This document shows positions 21,042-29,185 of a DNA stretch of 29,185 bases, in pieces. Source of the DNA: Lentinula raphanica (Eukaryota; Basidiomycota; Agaricomycetes; Agaricales; Omphalotaceae); contig JANVFP010000068.1 of assembly GCA_027919835.1 (NCBI GenBank), positions 1 to 29,185 of the forward strand, in the 5' to 3' direction. The stretch's first letter is position 1, and every line of letters starts with the position of its first letter. Position numbers and translations under genes: made by a program. A model generated the notes under the pieces. The model saw nothing but the letters and a program-made list of their open reading frames with translations. It did no database searches and was not told the origin of the DNA.

Positions 21042-22987
21042 ATGGCGAACAACAGGAAACCTAGTGTTGCTGTTGCTCGGTCTACTAGATCTTCTACTAC
21101 CAAGTCTTCTAAATCTCCTGCCACTACAGCTGCTTCTTCTGCTAAACCTTCTACCAAGGCTCAACGCAGTGTCAAATCTAGTGCCACTACTTCTGCGTCC
21201 AAAGTCTCTCCTACACCTCCAGCTTCTGGCTTAATAGGACCTAGGGCTGCAGAATATCTCAAGGCACAACTCGCTGAGGAAAAGAGGAAGAAAGGTGAGA
21301 AGTCTTACGATCTTTTATATTTTCTAACATACTTTTTTTCTAGTTATACGTGAAAAGGCCAAGGCAGCCAAAGCTTCTGAGAAAGAGGATTTCAGTGATG
21401 AGGAAGCCAATGACAGAGCTTCTTCTCCTCCAGTTACGTCTGACGTAGAGGTGGATGAAGATGAAGAGGAATTCAACAATATCTACGGTATTTTCTCTCA
21501 TTTCCTACAACGTCTAAGTGCCTCAGTTTTTCTTTAACAGGTGAAGAGCATACTCCTGAAGAGCAACCCCTGGAACATTTGGAAGACGGCCAAGAAGAGG
21601 AAGACCACGCTCTTGAAGGTTTTCAGGATATGGAGGTAGATGTTGACACTCCGGACAATGGGGTAAGTAATTCATACCTCTTTTACGTTGGACAACATCT
21701 TACAATCTTCATAGATTGACCTTGTGAAAACTCCTACCAAGGCATCCACTCCTTTCTCGTCTCCTTCCAAACGTGTTTCTGTGCAAGCTGCTGTTGCTCG
21801 AACTAAGCTCAGGCATCAGCTCAACGTTTCACCTTCAAGGACCTACTCTAGACCTTCGCCTGATAAACGTAAGGTTTACAAAGTTACCTCCAACATGTTC
21901 AGCCCTCGCACTCGCAAGCTTGCGGTTGCAGGCAAGCGCCATGCCAGGAGAGTATCTACTATTGAAGATGCTTTCCCCTCAGACAAGCATGCTTTTTTTC
22001 TGGACATCGCCCGACAGACAGCTGTGGTGGAATCTCTGGTAGATGTTTTTGAATCTGTCAAAGAAGACACTGACGTTCAAAAATTATTGACTTCCTTTGT
22101 ATTTTATTTCTTTTCTTTGCTTTTCACCTTCACTGACTTATTCATTATAGATGGGTTATGCACGTGGTGGCTTATTCACTTCTCTTGCCAAGAAGGCTAG
22201 AGAGTTTACTGCAAGCTACTACTCCCTTCCTGGTACTCGCAAAGCATCAGAGGTCAAGGATATGGTTGATTGGCTTGTCAGTGATGGGCACTTCAAGTAT
22301 GGAGGGGTCAACGTTGAGGTTAGTAACTTTTAACTCATATTATAGTCAAAATCTAATATTCTATCATTATAGAATCGTACTTTTGACACAAAGAAACCCT
22401 TTGAAGCAGAGGGAATAGCTCATCTTCTCAGACTAGAATATTTCGCTACTAAGGGTGGTGCAAATATTGCGGTCTTCAAAGAGATGGTTGCTGCTAAGCG
22501 TATCAAAGGACCCACTATTGCTTTAATGATTACAGTGGTACGTCTTTTTATTACTTCATTTCAAATTAATTCTTAAAATACTTTCAGCTTGAACACGCCC
22601 TCATGGAGTATTCAGATGGTACATATCGTAACTCTGAATTCACAGATTCTGCTCAAACGCGGTAAGTCATACTAATACTTCTTATCAACAAGTATTGATT
22701 ACTTTTCAAGTTATTATCATCATCTATCTTCTTATAAGCGTATTGCTGAAGGAGCCCCTACTTGGGCTGATAGATTTGAGGCCAGACTGTTCAACTTAGT
22801 TCTGTGAGTATTAATAAACCTTTGATTCAACCCTATATTGACAACGTTTAATAGTAATCAATCCAACAAGACTTTTCTTTTGGATGTTGAAGCTAACGAT
22901 ATGAAAGAAGTAGATATTGCTGAACTGGAAGCTAGCGCTGTAGCAGACAGTAATACTGCTAGTGTCAGCTCTTCTACTGAAGCGTAA
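21042..22987 (+). CDS. DUF6532-like protein, third gene of the Plavaka element
   Basis: Nine exons: 21042-21294, 21344-21487, 21541-21662, 21715-22098, 22151-22318, 22373-22537, 22588-22661, 22711-22803 and 22855-22987. All phases fit, total 1536 bases, 511 aa. The N-terminus is basic Ser/Thr/Ala-rich with Lys clusters; then a Glu/Asp-rich region, a basic stretch (SPSKRVSVQ...PDKRKVYKV) and a C-terminal globular part with KHAFFLDIARQTAVVESLVD, ASEVKDMVDWLVSDGHF, PTIALMITVLEHALMEYSDG and YYHHLSSYKRIAE. The last block resembles the helical end of DUF6532, common in mushroom genomes (memory-based). Function unknown; the basic N-terminus suggests nucleic-acid or chromatin contact. It lies 101 bases after the dioxygenase gene, same strand, inside the element. 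Confidence 0.75.
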
Positions 22988-23104
22988 CTGTCTTATGACA
23001 GTCTTTATACCCAGGTGTAGCTTTTTTCAGAATTATTTCTAAACCACGTTCTTTACTAGTATAATATAGTTTGTTTAATGTTATACTTTGTCTTTTGCAA
23101 TTTC

Positions 23105-23640
23105 AATAATCTTGAGTTGACTACAGAGCGTTGAGATTAACTTAAAAGTCTTTCAGCCACCCTAAGGAGAGCCAACACAGACTGAAGCTAGCCTGTGTTG
23201 ATTCAAGTTAAGCAAAGTTGACCTAAGTTGCGTGTAAGCTAACCTGGAGTAGACCTGAGTTAGACTCCAGTTGACCTCAGTTGCACCCAAGCTGGCCTGG
23301 AGTAGACCTGAGTTAGAGTAAAGTTGACCTGAAGTTAGACTGAGTAAGACTGAAGTTGACCTGAAGTTAGACTGAGTTAGACTGAAGTTGACCTGAAGTT
23401 AGCCTGAGTTAGATCAAGTTAACCTGAAGTTAGCCTGAGTTAGTCTGAAGTTGACCCGAAGTTAGCCTGAGTTAGATGAAGTAGAATTAAAGTAAGCCTC
23501 AGTCACTTAGGTCATCCTAAGGTTAACTCTAAGATTTGAAAAAAGCTAACCTTGGCTCAAGCAACTGAAGAGAATTCATGAACTTGTCAGCCCTAAGGCA
23601 ACTCCATTCACTAAAGTTAGCTTATAGCAGCTTGAGTAGG
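23105..23640. repeat. Right subterminal repeat array of the Plavaka element
   Basis: More than twenty tandem or dispersed units alternate TGAAGTTGACC, TGAAGTTAGAC or TGAAGTTAGCC, and TGAGTTAGAC. Unit spacing is about 10-32 bases. The region is non-coding and follows the stop of the DUF6532-like gene. It is three times longer than the left array. Confidence 0.75.
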
Positions 23641-23647
23641 GGGGGCA

Positions 23648-23658
23648 TTTTCCTGATG
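23648..23658 (-). repeat. Candidate right terminal inverted repeat
   Basis: TTTTCCTGATG, the inverse of 12174-12184. It lies 40 bases before the ELP3 exon that starts at 23698. Confidence 0.4.
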
Positions 23659-23697
23659 TTGATACTGATTTGACGTCTGTTTATCTCTCTTTTCTAG

Positions 23698-23931
23698 GGT
23701 TTTGATACTTTGTTGATGGAGGAGGCCGAACGTATCGCGAAGGAAGACCATGGCAGTATCAAATTGGCTGCGATATCTGGTTAGACTGGGATTTTCCTTC
23801 GAGTGTAATCAGGCTCGGTCATGCTGACGCTCATTGTTTTTCTTTGTAACACAGGCGTTGGGACTCGGGATTACTACCATGAGTTGGGGTACGAGCTTGA
23901 TGGACCGTATATGAGCAGATCTCTACTATGA
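23698..23931 (+). pseudogene. ELP3: ELP3 C-terminal fragment, part 2 (after transposon)
   Basis: Exon 23698-23779 reads GFDTLLMEEAERIAKEDHGS and KLAAIS. After an intron (GTTAGA...ACACAG, 23780-23854), exon 23855-23931 reads [20 protein letters not shown] and then SRSLL with a TGA stop. This is the canonical ELP3 C-terminus; family members normally have GFGTLLMEEAERIA and [18 protein letters not shown]. The exon starts in phase 0 after TTTTCTAG, matching the phase-0 donor at 12064, so the two parts are one gene split by 11.6 kb. The Asp in GFD, where Gly is usual, fits relaxed constraint. Confidence 0.85.
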
Positions 23932-24350
23932 GGCTTTGACGCCTAGCATGTAGTCTCTTTTCTCATCTAGATACGATGAATTGTTAGTCGTCAATGTAGA
24001 TGTTTGTATAACATGCAAAATGTACGACTCTTCTTTACTCAATTGGACGTTCCGTTACCTTGGATCTGAGTTCCCAATCCTCGTCTACTTGAGTCACAGT
24101 CTACAAAGTTGCAAACGTAGAGTGGAAAGACACCGAATGAATCTTTTGTTTGATAAACCTCGTATGGGTATCGTCAGTAAAGCGTTGAGCTTGAACACTC
24201 GTTAAATCAGGCTTCAACCAAGTTGAGGAAGTAGAAGTTGCAATTCAGTAGAAAGAGAAACTAGAGACATTCATAATGAAGGATGCGGAGAATCGATGAT
24301 TCATCCGGGTAATTACATTCAAAGAGCAGCTTGAGGAGTGAAGGTGGAGC
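23932..24350. other. Intergenic stretch after the ELP3 fragment
   Basis: A 74-codon open frame at 23981-24205 has no family resemblance or splice context. The right part is the 3' flank of the minus-strand membrane gene. Confidence 0.4.
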
Positions 24351-24953
24351 TCACAAATGAAGCAGTCTATATAGTAGTCCCCAAAGCAGCATGTCAATGA
24401 CGGTAGACGGAAGACGGAGAAGTGCAACAACTACACAAACCCCCAACCAAAACGAAAGATAAAAGACGGAAATCAAACACCAGATAGCATACGCAAAAGT
24501 GAAAGTTGTAAGAAGAACGAGAAAGCCGATAAGTTTGGGTGGCAGAGAGAATGTAAGCTGGAGAAGTGGTCAAAATGGTTCGAGGACATCCTTTGTTAAG
24601 CCTGACTCACCAATCGAAAGCTATTGATCTCCGGATTCCAGTCGAGCAGACAAGTTCGAATGAATATCCATGCGCACGCCATGAGAATTGTGTCTGCAAT
24701 CACGTTGTCTGGATCGGTGCCGCCGAGAGCGGTAGTAACCATTTTGTAGATCGAGGTGAGAACTTTTCCGGCAAGCAGCAGAGATATGGGAATGCCATGA
24801 CGCAGCAAGTAATTGGTGATTGCACCCTCCGTCATCACCAGCTATGATATGTGAATCAAAATTGCTTCTGAATATCCGATACAACTTATATAAACGTACC
24901 ATAATTAGCTGTCGTAGAATTTGGACAACTCGTCCTGTAGCAGGGGCCATCAT
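24351..24953 (-). CDS. Multi-pass membrane protein of unknown function
   Basis: Three exons on the minus strand: 24953-24900, 24841-24611 and 24557-24351, with introns of 58 and 53 bases. All junctions are phase 0, giving 163 aa. The N-terminus MMAPATGRVVQILRQLIM leads into TEGAITNYLLRHGIPISLLL and a hydrophobic helix, then NVIADTILMACAWIFIRTCLL and DWNPEINSFRL. The third exon supplies two or three strongly hydrophobic spans (KLIGFLVLLTTFTFAYAIW; FWLGVCVVVALL) and ends in TGA. I expect four to six membrane segments in total. The family was not recognised. The reading is uninterrupted, so this neighbour of the broken ELP3 piece is not itself broken. Confidence 0.6.
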
Positions 24954-25412
24954 GGAGCAGAGGTCTGGGGTAATGGACTGAGGGTATAGCGTAGAACGAG
25001 AGGCAGTTTATAGTATAGATTTGCTTTGTCGGATCTTTTGTGGCTAAACTGAACTGGCTGTCATTTTTCTGGACTTGCAATGAGGCTGTTTCCACCTGGC
25101 CCAGGACTCGTGATAATGCGCTGCAATGCCGTGCACGAAATCTGGCCAAAATCGCCTGTTTTGTACGAACCAAAATGGTCATTTTGTACGAATCTGTGTA
25201 CGGCCTCCTAAAATTTCCCCACCCTGCATGCCTCAGAGCAGCTTGTTCTGCATTAAAAGCCTTTGAAAGGGATCACAAGCTCTAAAAGCCTTTCAAAGTT
25301 CGGCGGGTCTTATACGAGTTTGTGTACGGCCTTCAGCTCAGATTGTTGTACGATATCATAAACGGCATATAAGCGTATCAATATTACGGTTCCTGCCAGG
25401 ATCGTGTCGAGC
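24954..25412. other. Intergenic stretch with short direct and inverted repeats
   Basis: Upstream region of the membrane gene followed by a repeat cluster. TTTTGTACGAA occurs twice (about 25159 and 25182). TGTGTACGGCCT occurs at about 25195 and 25322. TAAAAGCCTTTGAAAGG (25254-25270) is nearly repeated at 25283-25298, and CCTTTGAAAGG is itself palindromic. This may be the remnant of a small non-autonomous element lying against the right arm. Confidence 0.5.
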
Positions 25413-27423
25413 CGCTAACGAGGATATGAAGGGTGCAATTTAATGCTTCGTTGGATAGATCTAATGACCTAGTGACTTTATCACTGAACACTGATCACCA
25501 ATATACTTCTTATGTCGTTTGTCAAATGTATTTAAGCGAGGTGTGGGGCGTTGTCAGAGATTCCGCACGATCTTATACCTTAGAACGAACTGGTAGTCTT
25601 AAAAGATCTACTGGATCCGCAATACAGGTCAACAGAGCGAAGTGACACGGAAGTACAGATCTTTTGATCTGGACTCGAAGGGGGTGAGTGATCCACTCAA
25701 AGGGTTTACAAGGAACGAAAGAACTCGTATAGATCAGACTTTATGACCACACAAATACTATCAGAACCAGGTTGAAGATCTACTGATCACCGATCACAGA
25801 AAACCTTCACAGCTCGTATGGATCACCGATCACCACACGTCTGCTTGAACAGAGCCACCGAAACTCTGAACGCTCACTTGGAACAACCGAGAACCAAGCC
25901 CTCTGTATCTCCACGATAGGAGTCTACCTTCGATTCAAATCTAGCTGAGACTTTATCAACTGACAAGATATCGGGCCTAACGAGATGAGAATTTCACAAC
26001 CACTTTCGAAGACCGCCCGGCTTACAAAGCCTTTACTCCTCACGTATGAGAGCAAAGGTTAGCTAGTCAGAGAAACTGGGCACAAAACCTGAATATATTT
26101 TTGTAGGCTACGTCCTTAAGTACTTCTACGAAGAGATCTGTAGCCAATTTACTATTTTATGGAATAGATCTATAGATTTGAGAGAACGGAGTCCGAGATC
26201 TGATACAAATAAGGAAAGATAGGACGAGAAACGATACAAACACCAGAGAAACAGAGAGTAAAAAGGATAAAAACAAGTAAAATGTCCATTTCTGGTGGTC
26301 CTTCGTCGAGATCTAGTTGCCTGATCTTCGAATCCGGACCTGGTCTGTGCGTCCATCCACATGCTGGTGGTTAAAGGGCACGGATAAGCTCCTGCACAGG
26401 TAACTCAAACGTTTCTTCATTTGATTCCGCTATGTGAACGGTTGTATGCCTCTCCAACTGAATGGGAGTACATATAAAGGGGGGAAACCTGTCCCAATAG
26501 GTTCGTTTGGCTTCTAGCTTTCCAACGATATGCATATATCGAATAGATCCAGAGGTTTAACAATGGTGAAGTCGAAAGATCTACCCTTGCAACACTCCTG
26601 GTCAAAGCTGTACATCTCAGGCGTCTATTTCCCATTTAGGAAACGTCCACATGTAACTGGGATGATACACTTTGGTTGTTTCTCCGTTTAGTCACATTCC
26701 TGCGACCTGATCCATCCCGAAACTCGCTCTAAGTGAATAGATCTGTTGAGTCTGGGCCTTGAATAATCCATCCCCACTGGTAATACGAATAGATCTATTG
26801 GTTCTAAGCTCGTCTCGGTGCAGTACCATACTCAGTTGGCCGTTAGGCGTTGAAAACTAAGTTGATAATCCCTTGATAGCTCATATCAGAGGTGGCTTTG
26901 TCTTGAAGGACTCCCCGACCAAGGGACTCGAGTGTGAACTCTTATTATTCGTCAGGATGTGTTTTCCTGTCTGGATCTGACGTCCTGGCATTAACATGAT
27001 ACAAGTTTGACTGTCAGCTCGGGCTCACTACAGTCCTTTAGTACTCTACAAGGCTCTAATCGTTAAAATTAGGCCATTGCATGCCTGCACGCAAAATGGG
27101 CGTATTATCTCCCCCAAACTAAAGATCTGACCGTCCCCGGTCATCTGGTTGGGTAGACAGGCTCGTACCTCCCTTGGGAGTGTGGTACTGCAACTGATCC
27201 GAGCTTTTGGATTGATCTCCTCGATATCCCAATGGTATTCCCACTCATTAACGCTATAGATCTGTTCGGTTGCCTCGAGCTCAACTGATGATAATTAAAC
27301 CCGCGGCTAACTCGATAGAAGCGCCTAATTTCCGAGTGTGATTATCAAGAGATCAATTCACAATTCCTGCAACTTCACAAAGTTCATTCCTTTGACCTTT
27401 GTAAGTATTGCTCTATCCTACTA
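25413..27423 (-). repeat. Right arm of the ~2 kb inverted repeat (AGATCT-rich)
   Basis: This is the inverted partner of 1-2014 with only scattered substitutions and small indels. In three translated stretches that can be compared between the arms (72, 78 and 70 residues), 5 of 220 residues differ. About 13 AGATCT sites are kept. A TATAAA sequence followed by a G run lies on the plus strand at 26473, pointing out of the arm towards the gene that starts at 27582. Similarity stops at TCCTACTA (27416-27423) only because the left copy reaches the window edge. Confidence 0.9.
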
Positions 27424-27581
27424 TTCTTAGAATTTTCCAGTGGCTTATTACGTCCTGGGAAGTTCTTAAGAACCGTGGATAAAAGGCTGCCGGACTTCGA
27501 AAATTTTCTCTAAGTTCGCTTCCTTTCTTACTTTCACTTCCCCGCTTTTGCGTGTGCCCACTGTCTCCAATCTACAACACA
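27424..27581 (+). promoter_or_regulatory. Short leader between right arm and next gene
   Basis: 158 bases separate the last visible arm match from the ATG at 27582. It ends in a pyrimidine-rich stretch typical of fungal promoters. A TATAAA lies further upstream at 26473, inside the arm. No obvious tRNA-primer site (TGG plus T-arm complement) follows the arm, which argues against a simple LTR. Confidence 0.4.
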
Positions 27582-29185
27582 ATGTCGAGCAAAGGCAAGG
27601 ACGCATCCACCGGGAAAACCCAATATAGATCTTCACAGCGTTTACTGTTTTCTTCACCGGTATCCGACTTCACGTTCCATGACGCGGTACGCGCGCGGGA
27701 TAGCTTATTGTCGATGAAGAAACCCATCCTTTTCTTGCCCTCCTCCGTTGAGGAAGCTGAAGCCCTTCAACGCCTTTGGCCTAAGACTCGTAACTCCTTG
27801 GGTTCGGCGTTCGAGTTGCCAGCGTATACGAATCTTGACGACGTCGACTTCCCTTTGCACATTCCCTCTGACTACAACGGCATGGTGGCTAGCAGCTTCT
27901 ACCCCAGTCAACTGGTCCAAACCTACAAGCCTTTTGCCAGCGGCCCATTGTGTCGGGTTGACGCGTCTTTTCTCTACCGGGGACTTAGGATCGTGCAGGA
28001 GGCCGTGGCTGATATCATGTCTGCCAACAAGTCTCGCACAAAGACCCAGAGTCGCCTGTTGGAGATGCTCAAGAATCCTTCTATCCAGAATGCCTTGGTA
28101 AGCGTGCCTGCTCCCTTGCCTTCCATACTCGACTGACATTGTATAGAAACATTATCGTCGGTTCTGGCATCGGTCGCGCTCATGCCCACTATTCGCCGTT
28201 CGCTTTATGTGTTTATTCAGCGACTACTGCGATCGGTACTTGAATGCCGCCGAGTTCAGCAAGTATGTTTACGATGAGAAGAAGAACGCCGGCCTCGGAG
28301 TCAGTGCATCTCTTCGAGCAGAAATCAAGGTACGTTGCTTTTTCGTCCCTGATTCCCTTTCGTCTCTAATGCATCAACTTCCGCCTCCAGAGGTCCTTCA
28401 AACCCGGAGGGTTAACCGTAGCGTCCCTTGCTATTCCCATCCCATTCGACTATTTGTCCAATGAAGGGCACCTCATTGTTCAGGTGGCTAGCACCGGGAC
28501 ATCCCAACAAGCCATTCGAGATCCCTACACCAATCAGATCCTGTTGCCAGAGCCCGGCTACGTGTCTTCGGGTCCACGCCCATCTCCGCCTCAGGCTTCC
28601 ACTAGTCACCAAGGAGTTGCCTCTCCCATCCTTAGTGACGGGGGTTTAGCATCTCCGCTTGGATCGCCCGTAGGGTCTTCCTTTCACGGCGACGAGGTTG
28701 ACCTGGGGGAGACCGAGGCCTCTTCCGAAGAAGCGGAGGATGGCGACGTTTTCAAGGTCTCCAGTGTCCGGACCAGAACTGGTAAGTATGTCCAAGCCGC
28801 TCTTTAGTCGTACTGACTTCCTCTTCACAGGAAAGGACTTGGCTACCCATCGCTCTCGGATCACTCGATCTTCCCCTGCTAAGATTGGTCCACCGGTAGG
28901 TAAAGGCAAGGGCAAGTCCCGCGCTTCTCCCAAACCCGCCGTCGTGATCAAGGTTAAGAGAGAACGTCCTGACAATGACCAGCCCGAGGTAGGTTTACTG
29001 CTTCGTCTCCTGGTTTTGTGGTGCCTGAGCCATTTCTCCAGCCTCCCTCTGCGCCTGCTGCCAAGAAACAGAGAACCAGGAAGACCGAAGCCAAGACTCG
29101 TGCAGTAACTCCTCCTCCTACGGTAGAAGAGGACGAGCTAGAATACGAAGAGGTGGCTCCACCAGAGCCTTCTGGAGCTGAGGCG
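27582..29185 (+). CDS. Multi-exon gene of unknown function, 3' end outside window
   Basis: Exons 27582-28097, 28147-28329, 28391-28781, 28831-28988 and 29042 to the window end join in phase across introns of 49-61 bases. The start MSSKGKDASTGKTQYRSSQR at 27582 follows a pyrimidine-rich leader and replaces an upstream GTG frame. The N-terminal 230 residues look globular (PILFLPSSVEEAEALQRLW, YNGMVASSFYPSQLVQTYKP, GPLCRVDASFLYRGLRIVQ, HYRRFWHRSRSCPLFAVRFM). The rest is disordered: Ser/Pro-rich, then acidic, then Lys/Arg-rich (GKGKGKSRASPKPA), then Glu-rich, with a nuclear-localisation-like KKQRTRK. I do not recognise a family. Its position beside the right arm raises the possibility that it belongs to the same repeat element, but spliceosomal introns argue against a retroelement gag. 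Confidence 0.65.

Larger units (their letters stand above)
12174..23658. mobile_element. Plavaka (CACTA-like) DNA transposon with TET/JBP and DUF6532-like cargo
   Basis: The element is delimited by its insertion inside an ELP3 intron. A perfect 11-base inverted match (CATCAGGAAAA at 12174-12184 and its complement at 23648-23658) is the best candidate for the ends. Just inside lie arrays of short degenerate repeats related to CTGAAGTTGAC and CTGAGTTAGAC, like the subterminal repeats of CACTA-type elements. Three genes lie within: transposase (minus), TET/JBP dioxygenase gene (plus) and a DUF6532-like gene (plus). Transposase and third gene read without damage, which suggests recent arrival. 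The exact ends and target duplication remain unproven; another candidate right end is the G run at 23639-23645. Confidence 0.75.

Overview
The window looks like nuclear DNA of a mushroom-forming basidiomycete (Agaricomycetes). Coding sequence is cut by many short GT-AG introns of about 44-82 bases. The recognisable families (Plavaka transposase, TET/JBP-type dioxygenase, a DUF6532-like protein, a Zn2Cys6 regulator fragment, ELP3) are typical of that group. I see no rRNA, tRNA, CRISPR array or bacterial-style operon.

Layout. (1) Positions 1-2014 and 25413-27423 are the two arms of a near-identical inverted repeat of about 2 kb, unusually dense in the palindrome AGATCT. They face each other across 23.4 kb. 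(2) Positions 2.0-12.1 kb carry small unassigned genes on both strands: a small membrane protein, a Ser/Pro-rich gene with a possible nonsense codon, and a divergent pair (a coiled-coil protein on minus, a basidiomycete conserved hypothetical on plus). They end with a broken Zn2Cys6 regulator C-terminus followed directly by a C-terminal piece of ELP3. (3) Positions about 12.17-23.66 kb are an 11.5 kb Plavaka (CACTA-like) DNA transposon inserted in an intron of that ELP3 piece. The last two ELP3 exons reappear at 23698-23931, after the element. (4) Positions 23.9-25.4 kb hold a complete three-exon multi-pass membrane protein gene on minus and a small repeat cluster. (5) Outside the right arm, from 27582, a multi-exon gene of unknown function runs off the window.

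The Plavaka element carries three genes. The transposase (minus, 984 aa by my splice model, apparently intact) and a large gene ending in a TET/JBP 2OG-Fe(II) dioxygenase domain (plus, about 1090 aa, one apparent frame break) are divergently transcribed. The 1.7 kb between them is CpG-rich, with progressive tandem repeats, a purine tract, a perfect 19-bp hairpin and a 19-bp x 4 repeat. A third gene (plus, nine exons, 511 aa) looks DUF6532-like. Short subterminal repeats sit at both element ends. The transposase should mobilise the element; the dioxygenase would be expected to oxidise 5-methylcytosine and so could counter host silencing of CpG-rich element DNA (inference). The outer 2 kb inverted repeat is the least explained structure here. 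Exon boundaries were placed by hand from splice signals and reading-frame phase; start codons and low-complexity genes are the least certain parts.
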